This document shows, in pieces, positions 34,101 through 46,067 of a stretch of 64,000 nt of DNA. The DNA is from Tanypteryx hageni (taxonomy: Eukaryota > Arthropoda > Insecta > Odonata > Petaluridae), in NCBI GenBank assembly GCA_028673005.1, contig CM054118.1, positions 58,597,338 to 58,661,337 of the forward strand. Reading direction: 5' to 3'. Position 1 is the first letter of the stretch. Every line of letters starts with the position of its first letter. Both the position numbers and the translations under genes were made by a program. The notes below the pieces were generated by a model that did no database searches, was not told where the DNA came from, and worked only from the letters and a program-made list of their open reading frames with translations.

Positions 34101-35666
34101 ATTTCACTAATATCTGGTGTGTTTTCAAAAGAAGTTGAGCGGGTAGCAAGATATTTGTGCAGCCTGCGAGGTGTTCTTCTTCACCTGAAGGCGCTTAACA
34201 CAATATATCACACTCTAAACCATACTTAAAGTATAGTAAAAAATTTTTGAAGCTACCTTTGAGTAGATCAACATTTAGTGAAAATCGATCATAGTAATCA
34301 ACCCGCCATTGTGAGCTGATATGTTTCATCTAAACAAGGTTTCTATTTCGGATGATACTCTACATAAATCCGAGATTCCTAACCGTTTAGTCCCTAAAGC
34401 CGCGCACAGTCGACAGACTACTGATAGACGGAATTTCAAAGGGCACTTTTGGTACACAAAACGTGTATTTTCATCAAAATCACGAGATCGGTATTTTTTT
34501 TAACTCCTCCGCGTACTCTTGTGTTTGGTATAGGAAAAAATAAACAAAATTTCAGGATTTCAATGCACATGTTTGACACCGCCAAAGGTGCGGCAATTAC
34601 AACAAAAAAAGCATTTCGTTTCGCAAGCGGTCTATAAACCTTTATCCAAGAGAACTGGACCGTAGTTTTACTTGCTTTCGAGGCATGCGAAATAAAACAT
34701 AACACGACAGAATGCACACCTGGAGCAAGAGTCAATATTCCTCCAATCGAAGCGTTGTAAAAATGCTTGAACGCGTAGAACGGGTCTTTCAAAATGTACA
34801 ACGAAATCCCACGAATTCCATCTCCCTTTGTTTTCATTCTCCGCATTGTGAGTCACGGGCGATATGTCGACCTACGGTCCATAGATGTAACGGCGTTGAT
34901 ATTTTCGTAATCTAAAAAAATAGGCGACCTTACGCCGAACGTGATGCAATCCGATTTCAGCGGGCGCGTAGGCGTTGCAAAAACTGCGGTGTAAAAACAA
35001 AGTCGCGGGCGAATTTTATAAAATATTTAAACTACTTTGCGTTCCTGTTTCTGTTCGATTTCCGACGTCGTTTGAATATTTGGGAGGAATAGGGAGAGGA
35101 AGGACGACGGGAGGCATATTGCAGCGGCCGCCGATCGGTTGGGAAGATGAGGGCGTCGTTCCATTTCCTTCATCTTTCTGGGTTAAACCACTTCCTTTGT
35201 TCTCTGGCGCCGTTTCTTTCTGAACCCCTCGAAAAAGTGACGGGAAGAACAAACGGACCAATCGGGAAGAGGGAAAGGAGAGAGAGGAATTCTCGAAATG
35301 TCGGATGCGGGGACTCGGGAGCCGTTCCTGTTTTTTCCCCCTCCTGAAAACGTCGCGTCCTAATGCGATGGTCGATCTGAAGCTCTCTGATTAACGTCTC
35401 TTTCCGTACTTTGGGGAATGACAAAAGAAAGTCGAGTTTCTGGGAGGTACAGAACGGTGGTAAATATGCCAAAAATGGAAAGAAATGCATAAGTTGGAGA
35501 GTATTTGTCAGTATTCTGATTAGAACGCTCACGTGCCAGTTATGGTCCGCAGCCATGGTTAAGGAGATGAGCTTTCTCAGTTTTGAGCGTATAAAGGATT
35601 CAAAGAGTTTTTATTTTGATCTTAAGCTATTAATTGCCGATTAAGTTATTTTATAATGACAAAGGA

Positions 35667-35668
<2 letters not shown>
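31196..35668. other. No gene recognised
   Basis: Long stretch with no assignable gene. A balanced-GC patch at 33235-33500 and a GC-richer patch at 34940-35400 have short frames on both strands without domains. GGGCTGGCCCTGCC near 33690 could be a worn transposon end. At 34455-34500 the sequence CAAAACGTGTATTTTC and the following ~25 bases resemble the inside of the 0.7-kb repeat family found at 48.7-53.8 kb. Confidence 0.45.
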
Positions 35669-35712
<44 letters not shown>

Positions 35713-35720
35713 TATAATAT
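35669..35720. repeat. (TA)n microsatellite, interrupted
   Basis: About 25 TA units with AATA interruptions at the 3' side; no transposon end was recognised next to it. Confidence 0.95.
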
Positions 35721-35789
35721 TCATTGTCCATACCACGTATCAGTTCTTTTCCGTTTATAAATCGATTTCAAAGATGGGTTATATTTTAC

Positions 35790-36180
35790 GTGTTTACAAA
35801 AATATAAATACACAAGTAGAGTGTTAACCATGGACATGGATATAAAATTGACTCATTTTTCTTAGATTATTAAATTTGGCAATATTTTTTGTTCCAAATT
35901 GCTATGAAAATTTCTCCCATTAACCTAATTGACGAACTGAGGAAAATTTGGAATTTGATCACCTGTTTTATGCGTAAATTTTAAGTGTTTACAAAAATAT
36001 AAATACACAAGTAGAGTGTTAACCATGAACATGGATATAAAATTAGCTCGGGTTTTTTAGATTATTAAATTTGGTAATATTTTTTGTTCCAATTCGCTAT
36101 GAAAATTTCTCCCATTTAACCTAATTGACGAACCGAGGAAAATTTGGAATTTGATCACCTGTTTTACGCGTAAATTTGGC
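35790..36180. repeat. 195-bp tandem duplication
   Basis: The segment starting GTGTTTACAAAAATATAAAT at 35790 is repeated from 35985. Both units carry GAGTGTTAACCATG, ATTATTAAATTTGG, GAAAATTTCTCCCATT and TTGATCACCTGTTTTA. The two units differ at only a few positions, so the duplication is fairly recent. Confidence 0.92.
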
Positions 36181-36548
36181 TTATCTTAATTTATTTTTTA
36201 TTTGGTTGTACCACTACATATTCGGTCACTAGAACCTCCTTTGTAAGCGACATTTATGTGTAAATGTACGATCAACATTTCTGCTTTCCATCTTTTATAC
36301 CTTCGGAGATAATTTAAAAAGTTTTAATGGGAACCCTATCCGACCCTGCTTATTTAAACAAAACTCAAATCCAAAGAAAATTAAACAGTACATAACTCTA
36401 CACTACACGCTTCAACTCTCAATCGTTTAGGATTTCGTTGCACGCGCTCAGACAGCCGCCAAAGTAAAACTTGGTCATTTTTTTTAAAACTCGCTAAAAA
36501 ATTGTTGATTTGGTTCTAGTCGTAGAAAGGGATAGCGAAGGAAACAGC

Positions 36549-36778
36549 CTGGTAGATACATTACACCGTCCACGGGTCACATGTGGCCTGCCAAACAGTT
36601 ATAAAGAACTATCAATTAAATTTAACACAGGCATATTCATATATTCTAATAAAAATTAAAGCCTTGGAAACTTTCATGCAGAAAATTTTGCGCTAAAATG
36701 TTAAGGGTAAATAGATAATCATTTCATTTACAGCTATATATACGGCGATATATAGAAAATATTGCTGACTCCTGAACT
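36549..36778. mobile_element. Possible hAT-type MITE
   Basis: Subterminal GGGTCACATGTGGCCTGCC near 36574 resembles the GGGCCACATGTGGCCCGC motif of hAT elements, and GCTGACTCCTGAACTAG near 36762 resembles a hAT right end. Termini and a target-site duplication could not be fixed. Confidence 0.33.
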
Positions 36779-36780
36779 AG

Positions 36781-39700
36781 TGCATTCTTTTTTCCTATAA
36801 AATTTCCATTACAAATGGAGAATACACTCAGTACCCATCCCGCGGTATCATTTGAAATGGCCAACCTTTAGAGTTAAAGAGGCGGTTAAATTATCCATAA
36901 CTTCAACAGCAACGGACACGTGAGGCGTAGTTTCACGCCATTGTTGTCGAGTTTTCCTCGACGCTATCTCAAATATTAAAGCTACTCAAAGTTTGGTCCA
37001 CGGCACGAATATTTCTTGTGATTTTGCGCAAGGGTGTTAGTAACATCATTAGTTTGGTACCCGCAGTCGAGATCCTCCGCCACGACTGAGGAATTCAATA
37101 AAGCATCCAACGCCAACTTTTACCGTTCCCATTGTGCGGAATCTTAAAAGGAAAGCGAGGGAGAAACCTGAGATTAAAGGCGGGAACACCCGCGGGAGCT
37201 CATCAGCAGATCTTATACTTTTTCGAGTGCCTCGAAGTATGCGGTGCGGCATTTTTCGTTCTGAAGATGAGAGCGTGTGTGGGTATAGAGGGGAGAGTGT
37301 AAAAGGGGGAGCCATGGTGGGAAGAGGGGGAGGGGGGGGAGAAGGGATTCCTGTGTGAAAAAAAGAGAGGGAGAAATGGATGGGATCAAAGATGGCGGAT
37401 AAGACTGTTATTTACACGCGTCCATTTCCGGGCGAAGCCAAGGATGTAATCTTTCATTATATTACTATCCATTATTGTATATATATATATATATACATAC
37501 ATACACAAATACGCTTATGTATTAACGAGTGCATGACATAAAGTTTTAAAGGAGCAGTATGAATCAAGGGAAATAAAATGTTAAACGTATTTCTGTACAC
37601 ATTTGAGTTCGCAATTGCTATTATTAAACTAACTTAAATGTTACATTTTTAGCGACTTTGGTAGTCTTTTACGTGAAATTTAAAAAAAAATCCGAAAAAA
37701 TTAAAATATCAGGCATTTCTGAGCTTATATTTAGGAATTTCCTAATGGTGAATATGTATTATGAAAAGTTTTCGAAAATTTACATCTACTATATCGATGA
37801 GGTGCTACAAATGCCATCGGAGGAAAAGAAAATGCACGCATAACGCCAAAACAATAATCTCAAAAATTCTTTTTTTTAATAAAATTCCATAAAATAATGC
37901 AATAGTTTATTTAGCTGTTATTCGTCGATTTATTAGCAAAAACCAGTATTAAATATTTTTTGCAGTCTAGGCAAAGGAGTGCTTGACACGTCTGCTAAAG
38001 CCGCGGATTCGAATCTCGCTGAGGAAGATGTGTTTGCCTCTCTATCTCTTTGTAGAATGAGATAAAGCGAGTTGTTTGATAGCTAATTGAAAATAAAGGA
38101 ATGAGACTTAAAATTTGAAGAATTTCTACGGAGGAGGGGGATGAAAAGGAATTGCTGAATTTTACCTAGTATGACGCGGGAAAAAGGATGCTGTTGAAGA
38201 GAACAAAGCTAACTTTGAGGAAAGATTGGAGAAAGGGAAAAGTTGGCGCGAATGAGCGAATAGCGGAGCGAACGAGATCCGAGCAGACTGTAAAGGAGAA
38301 AAGACGGGCGGTTACACGAAAAAGGAATTGGGATGCCGGGACGGTATTTCCTCAGAAGTGCAACATGCTTGAATGACGTGCAATCTTTTGTTGCAAGTTT
38401 GAAGCGGAAAAAGCGTTCAATGGCTCAGGAAAGAGCGATAGGCTTTTGTCAAAGTGCCGAGTGAAGAAGGATATTACGAGCGTCCAATTGAATTAAAGCA
38501 TCTTTCGTTTTTTGCTCTAGAGGATTAAAGAAACCGTGTATTATTTAACTAGTGCGATTCCATCTTAATATGAGATAAATTATCTAGTAAGGGTAGATTT
38601 ATCAAGCATAGATGACACGATTAATTGTTTCTATGGAATTAGTGGTCTGAACAACTCCCATGGAGAAAGCGACAGTTGTAACGCACGTGCATTCAAAATG
38701 TTTTAGTCTTCGTAACTGGCGATTTTTGTTTCCAATACGAACGTATGACGACGATGTAGTCTAAACGCGCAGATTGATTATTCGGCCACTTCATGAACAA
38801 AGGAGATAATTAATTTAGATATTTTATATATATTTATCTATTCATTATAATTTATCCAACGCGATCCAGGTACTGAGTTATCTGACTTGACCTTGAAACT
38901 ACTAAATTTGGTTGATATCTTTTTCGGAACAATACAAAAATGTCGGCTGTAAATATATAGTTCATTTAAATTGAAGTATTTTAACCCAATAGTTTTAGAC
39001 AAATTTATGTCTCTAGTAAAAACAGTTTGCCAAGGTACGCCAAGGAATTATCAGATCAATCGATGTTTTGTCACTCATCAGATGAAAAGGTAGTTTTGTT
39101 TAATTCTTATCAAATTTAAATTATAGCTGAGAGAGAAATGTGTTTTTGGAACATTACATTTTTTGAGTTTCTTTCTACTTGAAGTTTCCAAATATGGATT
39201 AGAATTAAGAATTCATGTGCTACAGAAGTGCGTGCATAATTATGTCTCAATATTCCCACGTTATGCCGGTCATATGAATTTTAAGAGATTTAATGCGTAA
39301 ATTATTGATAGGTAAAAATACTACAACTCCAAACATTTATTAGTGCATAAGAAATACAATTTTATTTCTTACCTTCTATATTATTTATTAGTGGATGATA
39401 TTTCCGCAGAAAATCCTGCTCTCTAAATAAGTTACGTGAATAAATAATTCATGCTTATAAATGCGCTAATGCCATAAAAGCTGTCGAATTAATTTGCATG
39501 CTATCGAACTACATCGAACGAAAAGTACATTGGCATATCTATCAATTAAATAGGTATTTCGTATCACGCCATATCGGTCCATTTCATCCTGCATCGAACG
39601 CATGTACGCATCGCTCGGAATCAAGGTGAAAGTATACGCTTAGTCGAGTTAATTTGGGCGCGAAAGCGTCGGTTATGCTACCGATCGACCACTTCAAACA

Positions 39701-41090
39701 TAACCTAGCGTTTTGCCAGACAGCTAAATCCCTTTCGGTAATCGATCAATGCCGAACGTTATACATATACGTTTGAAGTCCATTATCGCAGCGTTTGCCT
39801 TCGCCTCTATGGAAAACCTCCGCGTTACCCAGGCTATTACACTGTTCAGGCATTCGAGCGGGCAACGCTAATTATTGTTTAATCCGAATTTTTACAGACC
39901 GACGGGAAATAAACAATGAAGTACTTCAGCCAACTGCAACAAAAGAACACGCTTTCTCAATCAACAGAGATAATGAGCAGTTCGCCGCTGACCCGCTCAG
40001 AGCAAACACTAATTAACCGCGTGGGTCAGGAAGGTACCCGGTGCGTTACGTGGAAGAGTCGGAAACCGCGAGGGGGCATTTTTTTCCGGTCGGATGCAAG
40101 GTTTTGGAAAGTCGGTGCAATACGTGCAGCGACCGGACAAACTCGTAAAACTCGAGCAAACGATTATATGAATCGAAGCAAACATTTAATGCCACCGTGC
40201 GAAGCAAACATTTTAGCCGAAAAAGTTTCCGAAAATGAAAAAAATAACAAAACAGGTATAAGACATTTTTGACTGTTTTGCGAGGTTTGATGCGAGATGC
40301 TTGCGGGAGGATTCTTTCGGAAATCGTGATTTTTTTCAGATTATACATCATTTTACATCGTTTTGGGGTTAATTTTTAACAATTTCTTCATACCTTTGTG
40401 AATTTCGACGTTTTTGTACGCAAACCCATAATTCGTCTGGCTGTTTAAGTGCGTTGTTTGAGGGGCTAAGCAAAATTAAACTTTCCGCTTCTTCTAATTT
40501 AATGAGATATGAAAATTCAGAGGAGGATAAAAGATGAAAAATGAACGAAGGAACTATAAAGTGCGTTCATTAAAAAAAGGACGGGCGACGCTCGCATAAG
40601 CGGTTTTCTTTCCACTTAGGTAGGCTTACGTAAGTGCAAATAGGTCCCGCCGCTACGGTTTCCATTTTGGAATGATAATGAGTGCAATAAAATGAGGCTG
40701 AAACCAAAGGAGGAATGCTTTATCCGTGAGTAATCAGTAGTGGGACAAGAAAAGTTGTCATTTTATATCGTAAGAATTTATGCTACCAATAAAAATGCTA
40801 TGCAAATATATATTTACATTGCGGTTTTTCTTCTAGAATAAATTTCATATATAAGGCAGTAATAAGCATGGCAACAAGGTATTTGTGTGGTTTGAGGAGA
40901 CCGCGCAAATTCAGCTGTTCCGTCGTTCGGAAGGGGCATTAATCCGTTGGCCCCCCTGATGTTCTTTGTAAGAGCAGGCAAATGCCGGCACCGGTTTTCC
41001 CTCCTCCCTTCCCCCGCTATTCATTGCACTACCTCTGAGATACCCTCTGTGCGTAGGACAGAGGCGAATCGGCTGGGCATTCAAACAAAG
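36781..41090. other. No gene recognised; short (TA)n at 37479-37495
   Basis: Mixed DNA. Frames at 37049-37358, 38188-38376, 39795-40351 and 40911-41198 overlap on opposite strands and have no recognised domain. Composition is balanced near 39600-40100 and AT-rich elsewhere. Confidence 0.45.
37960..38025 (+). mobile_element. Possible tRNA-derived SINE head
   Basis: GCCGCGGATTCGAATCTCGC at 37999-38018 resembles a T-arm and B box, preceded 30-35 bases upstream by a weak A-box-like TAGGCAAAGGAGTG. It lacks a full acceptor stem. A SINE remnant is more likely than a tRNA gene. Confidence 0.33.
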
Positions 41091-41245
41091 AACAAGGTGT
41101 TGAAGGATGCCCAGTGGACACTTACCAAGTTGAGGACCAAGTTGGTAAGCTGCTGGGGGCGTCGAAGACATGCAAAAAAACAGCGATGGAGAGAGTAACT
41201 CCTCAACTTAGTAAGTGTCCACTGGGCATCCTTCAACACCTTGTT
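41091..41245. repeat. Near-perfect 46-bp inverted repeat (hairpin), 63-base loop
   Basis: Arms 41091-41136 and 41200-41245 are reverse complements with one mismatch (CTTACCAAG versus CTTACTAAG). Arm sequence begins AACAAGGTGTTGAAGGATGC. Inside the loop side, CTTACCAA and TTGGTAAG allow an alternative small hairpin. It lies 7 bases from the (TA)n tract next to the LINE. It could be a MITE, a rearranged insert or a hairpin-RNA source; no coding role is evident. Confidence 0.8.
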
Positions 41246-41250
41246 GCCAC

Positions 41251-41252
<2 letters not shown>

Positions 41253-41308
<56 letters not shown>
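41253..41308. repeat. (TA)n microsatellite at the LINE 3' end
   Basis: About 28 TA units contiguous with the 3' terminus of the minus-strand LINE. It may be the LINE's own simple-repeat tail or the target sequence. Confidence 0.97.
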
Positions 41309-41310
<2 letters not shown>

Positions 41311-41343
41311 TCATAGGTAGTCTGTCCGTAGACAGGTCTGTGA

Positions 41344-41975
41344 TTATTCATGGTTAAACCTGGTTCTCCATATACTCCTATTTTCCGCTGTCCTCTTTAT
41401 ATCTTGATAACTCTCTTTCCCTTTCAGATCGTCTATCAGCTGAAACCTTTTCCTACCTCTTTCCCTTTTCCCATCTAGTTTTCCTTCTAACACGTCTTTA
41501 ATCATACTCTCTCTCCTCAGGTAATGTCCAACCCAGTTAGCCTTCCTCTTTCTGATAGTCTGTATAATCATTCGCTTCTCTCCTATTCTTCGTAGCACTT
41601 CATCGTTTTTCATCCTATCTGTCCATTTTATCTTCAGCATTCTCCTCCAAGTCCACATTTCAAAGCTTTCCAAGTATTTGATGTCATTTTTCCTTAGCGT
41701 CCATGTTTCTGCCCCATACAATGCTATACTCCATACGTAGCATTTTATCAACTTCTTGCGGATATCTTCCCTTATATTCCCTGTAAGTAGTTGTTTCTTT
41801 CTCCTGAAAGCCGCTTTTGCTTTTCCTATTCTAGTTTTGATCTCATCCGTACATTTTGCCTCTCGTGTTATGATACTTCCAAGGTATTTATATTCTGAAA
41901 CTTGTTCTAATGGCTTTCCCCCAATAGTTATGTTCAGATTCTCTTCTTTACCCGATATTCGAATGACCTTGGATT
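41344..41975 (-). pseudogene. LINE ORF: C-terminal part after the frameshift (frame 2)
   Basis: This frame is open from about 41975 to the TAA at 41344-41346, about 210 codons, with no internal stop. It continues the end of the reverse transcriptase (SEYKYLGSII) and the conserved C-terminal block (YGAETWTLRKND, FEMWTWRRMLKIKW, RKRKANWVGHYLRR, GKRERGRKRF). The join to the upstream frame needs one base less in the A6 run. Since no other lesion is seen, the copy is young or the indel could be a sequencing or assembly error in a homopolymer. Confidence 0.9.
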
Positions 41976-44178
41976 TTTTCTGTATTTATTTCCATACCAT
42001 ATTTTCTACCTGTTATCACTAGTCTATTTATCATTTTTTGTAGCTCCTCTTCCTTTCTTGCTAGAAGTACTTGATCATCTGCGTATTTCACTGTTCTTAT
42101 AATCCTTCCTCCAATTTTGAAATCCCCTGTGCCTTCTAAAGCTTCTTGCATTAGACTTTCTCCATATATATTGAATAGGGTTGGCGATAGGCAGCATCCT
42201 TGTCTTACTCCTCGACCGATATTTATTCCGCAGGTTTCCACATTCTCAAAGCTGACCTTTACAACTTGATTCTCATATAGATTCCTAATCAGTCTCCTGT
42301 CTTTCCAGTCTACACCTATATCCTTTAATATCTTCATCAACTTTACCCAATTTACTCTATCAAAGGCCTTCTGCCAGTCTACGAAACATGTGCAGATATC
42401 TTGACTGTATTCTATTGCCCTTTCTGATATGATTCTAACTACTCCTATAGCATCTCTAGTTCCTCGTCCTTTTCTGAAACCGAATTGATCTTCCCCTATT
42501 ATTTCTTCTGCCTTTTTCTCCAGCCTTTTATTAAGAATCCTCGTGATGATCTTCGATGTGTGTGACAGAAGGCTTATAGTTCTGTAATCTTTACACTGCA
42601 TTGCCTTTGGCTTCTTCTTTAGAGGGATCATTGTTACTTCTAGGAAATCCTGAGGCCACTCTCCCGTGTCGTAAATCTTATTAATTAATTTCGTGATCGC
42701 TTTTAGTCCTTCTGATCCTATGACTTTAAGTATCTCAGCCGGTATTCCATCGCTGCCCGTGGCTTTCCCCTTCTTAAGTTCCACTATCGCTTTTTCTACT
42801 TCGCTCTCCATAATACTTGGTCCTAAGTTATCTTCTTCAATGTTTTCCTCATTTTCCAGTTCTATTTTTGCCGCTCCTGTCTGTTTGCTGTATAATTCCT
42901 TAATGTATTCTTCCCATACCTGTGCTACATCCTTTGTTTCTGAGACTATCTTCCCATCCGTATTCATAATTCCTTTACCACAAATTCCATTAGACTTCTT
43001 ATCTTCTAATTCCAGTGCCCTAGCGTACATCATATCGTACCGTCCTAACTTCTCCATTTGTTCTATTTCATCACATTTTCCTTTTATCCAATTTTCTCTA
43101 GCTTTATCTGTTACCCTTCTCAACTCATTGTTTATACGCCTATAGTTGGCTCTACCTTCTTCACTGTTAACGTTTTTCCATTTTCGTCTCTCATCCATTT
43201 TCTCCAGCATTTCCTTCGTGATCCATGGTTTTCTGATTTTCTTCTCTTGTTTTCCAATCTCTTTATCCAAGGTATCCTTGATACTGGTTTTAATTTCATC
43301 CCATTCTATATCGGCGGTCTTCGGTTTGTTTTCCAACTTTCTTAGGTTATCTTCCAACTTCATGCTGACTACATCCTGCCTTTCTTTCAGTTTTTGTAGG
43401 TCCCAGGTCTGTCTTTCTCTTCTCGTTTTTCTTATTTGTTTGAGCTTTGTACTCACGTCAAGTATTAGAAGGCTGTGATCTGAATCAATGTCTGCTCCTT
43501 GCAATGCCTTGGCGTTCTTTATGCTGTTCCTAAATCTTTGTTTTACAAGGATGTAATCTATTTGGCATCTCATTCTATCTCCTGGGCTTTTCCATGTGTA
43601 TAACCTTCGTTTATGGTTTTTGAACCATGTATTAGTCACTACAAGGTCATTATTGATGCAGAATTCTACGAGTTTCTCCCCTCCTCGATTTCTCTTCCCA
43701 AGTCCGTATTGCCCGACAACATTTTCTTCCTGTCCTTCTCCGACTATGCTGTTCCAATCTCCCATTATTATGCAGTTTACCTTTCCTCTTCCGTCTTCTT
43801 CGTAAATTTCATTAATTTGCTCATAGATCTCATCTATTTCTTCATCGTCATGAGCTGACGTTGGCATATATACCTGGATTATCAGCATGTCCACTGGGAC
43901 TGCTTTTAGCTTTATTGCCATCAGTCTATCGTTCGTTGCTATTATCTTTGTCACGCTTTTCATCATATCTTTCCTAAGTACCAGAGCTACTCCCCTTTCC
44001 CCACTATTTCCTCCAGAATAAACTACCGTGAATTCTTCCGAGTCGAACTGTCCTTCTCCCTCCCATCTAGTTTCGCTTAGCCCTATAATGTCAACTCTAT
44101 TTCTTCTCATTTCTTCTTTCAAGTTCTCTAGCTTTCCTGCCTTTCTCATAGTTCTTACGTTCCAAGTCCCTATTCGTA

Positions 44179-44181
<3 letters not shown>
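41948..44181 (-). pseudogene. LINE ORF: endonuclease plus reverse transcriptase (frame 1)
   Basis: Open for about 743 codons without a stop. The APE-type endonuclease begins at once with LRIGTWNVRTM, then LSETRWEGEG with the catalytic Glu, MGDWNSIVG, and SDHSLLILD with the C-terminal His, covering roughly the first 240 residues. The reverse transcriptase has GIPAEILK, FRKGRGTRDAI, CFVDWQKAFDRVNW (motif A), GVRQGCCLSPTLFNIY and VKYADDQVLLA (catalytic YADD). The frame ends in a spurious tail because of one extra A in an A6 run at 41973-41978; the true continuation is in another frame. The apparent Met at 44260 lies in the TA/CA microsatellite and is not a natural start. Confidence 0.9.
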
Positions 44182-44251
<70 letters not shown>

Positions 44252-44255
44252 CACA

Positions 44256-44291
<36 letters not shown>

Positions 44292-44300
44292 CGCGCGCAA
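44182..44300. repeat. (TA)n(CA)n(TG)n compound microsatellite at the LINE 5' side
   Basis: TA to 44242, CA to 44251, then TG from 44260 to ~44300 with some GC. It directly abuts the LINE's 5' edge and gives the Ile-Tyr-rich false N-terminus of the LINE frame. Confidence 0.97.
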
Positions 44301-46013
44301 ATCAGTCAAAGGCAATTTTTATACTTTCATATAAATTTCTTTGAAGATATTATTGTAATTCTCTGTTTGCTGGGTTTCGATTGCGAATATTTTTTAATAT
44401 TGTGGTTTTGATATAAATATGTATAGTAGAAGCCAGTAAAGAACGCCTCTGCCTTGGATGCATCCTCGCATGATACGTGCTTCCTTCCTCAGGAAGCTTT
44501 TCCTTGAGAATGGAAACTCGATCGATAATACAATATGACGAATAAGTTATCGAATCAGTTGCTTCTTTTGACTTAAGGCGCACTAGACGGCACGTGTTCG
44601 CTCCTCCCCGATGACGTTCGTTCTTCTCTTGCAATTTGGTAAACAGGCTTCCGAGTTCCTCCTCGCTTCACCACCTTTTCTACACCAATGGCTCACCAGT
44701 AGCGGGGTTAAATGGCTGTTTTGCTTTCTTTAATGAATTATTTTCGTATGGGTATAATGCATGTTAATTACCGAGTGAAAACTGAAAGTAATAGTCAAAG
44801 TATTTGTCTGTTACTATTGAAAGTCGGTGATTAATTATATTCATTGAATTCTCCACCTATTCCGAGAAGAATAAGTGTAAATATACGCTCATCTGATTCA
44901 CCTACATTATTCTTCTATCAGTTTACGTGTAATTAAATGTGGTAGTGCATTTAATGGCCGCACAGCCCCTCTCGATAAAGCGAACGTATACCAATTATGT
45001 AATATGACTTTCTTTTTACTAAATACACATTTAATTATTCACTATACGAAGATCAGCGATGAAAAGTTTTCCTCAAATTTGAAAACTATAGTTATTTCCG
45101 TTGATGCGCAAATTGAAATTCAACCAGACTGATTTCTTATCATATTTTCGCTTATTCGTTTTCACAGACACTGAGAATACAAATGACAGGAAATACACTT
45201 CAATACGACCAACTGGACTGCGTTTGACGGGGGCGAAAGTGAAGGACCGAGTGACGAAAGCATTTCTCCCCCTCCTCTCAAGGTTTCGTTATCGCAGACT
45301 TCACCTCCCAAACCTCAAGGAGAACCCGTGACGTCTAATGATTTGGCGGGAAATTTTGCCTTCTTAGCTAGTCCTTCAAGATAGTGAGTATAATCCCCTG
45401 CAATGGATAATTATTAGTAACATATCTGGCAATGTAGAAAATTACTTGCTCTTTATTGATTTTTAAATAAAATTTCAAAGGTATATATTTTTCCTCAAAA
45501 TGTTAGTACAATTTTTAACTTTAAATCTTGTTCTTGGTAGGAAAGAGAAATAATCTAAATACAATCTTTTTGAAAGATTTTGCTAGCGCTAATTCTGTTT
45601 GTCTCTTTTTTATCTATTCAAAGCACTACCGTTGATTTTTTCCCCCATTACAGGTGTTGTGCAATTGTGAATCCCTCCCATTCTTACCAGTTCCGAATTC
45701 TAACCTTTACCTTTTCTTTCCTCTTCGAACCCGTACTTGTCATTTATTCCCATTTCCATGTTAAATATTGTTCGCCCCTGTGATGTGATATGGTCCTTCT
45801 GTGACGAAGTGCTTCGTTACTGAGTTTCAATGTGTCAAGAGGAATTTCTCTCATCGCGGAAGGATGCCTTCTCCCTCCGCTGGAACGTCCACGCCGCAGC
45901 CAAGGTAGAGAGACATCGTTTCTCAGGAACAGATTCTTCGATTCCGCTTTTATTTCTAGCTTCGTTCGAATAGCGTGATGGCCGTTGCAGGCGAAAGAAT
46001 CCGATTGAAAGCG
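44301..46013. other. No gene recognised; contains one AAAGAACGCC repeat edge
   Basis: Mixed DNA. GTAAAGAACGCC followed by TCTGCCT at 44436-44454 matches repeat edges at 47072 and 50749. Frames at 44350-44634, 45101-45331 and 45744-46070 lack recognisable domains. Confidence 0.45.
44436..44455. repeat. Dispersed repeat edge, GTAAAGAACGCCTCTGCCT type
   Basis: Nineteen bases identical to 47072-47090. A diverged version (ATAAAGAACTCCTCTACCTT) is at 50749. In each, a T/C-rich and GCATG-containing stretch follows, suggesting the same repeat terminus. Confidence 0.7.
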
Positions 46014-46067
46014 TGACCAGAATTCGCGATTAGGGTATGCCGTAATTAGAGATGGGTTGAAGTCGAT

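Larger units (their letters stand above)
41309..44181 (-). mobile_element. RTE-like non-LTR retrotransposon (LINE), almost complete
   Basis: About 2.9 kb on the minus strand with endonuclease, reverse transcriptase and C-terminal domains in the order of RTE/BovB-type LINEs (often annotated as craniofacial development protein 2-like). The 3' UTR after the stop at 41344-41346 is only ~35 bp and contains the hairpin CTGTC-TACG-GACAG before the end CTACCTATGATGA. The 5' edge lies at the first residues of the endonuclease, so any 5' UTR is missing or the copy is slightly 5'-truncated. Both sides are (TA)n. A second copy lies at 10360-10800. A clade tree would be needed to settle RTE versus a neighbouring group. 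Confidence 0.9.

Noticed and set aside
44182..44260. Met start and Ile-Tyr-rich N-terminus of the LINE frame
   Set aside because: This stretch is (TA)n/(CA)n microsatellite; the LINE protein begins at the endonuclease motif near 44181.
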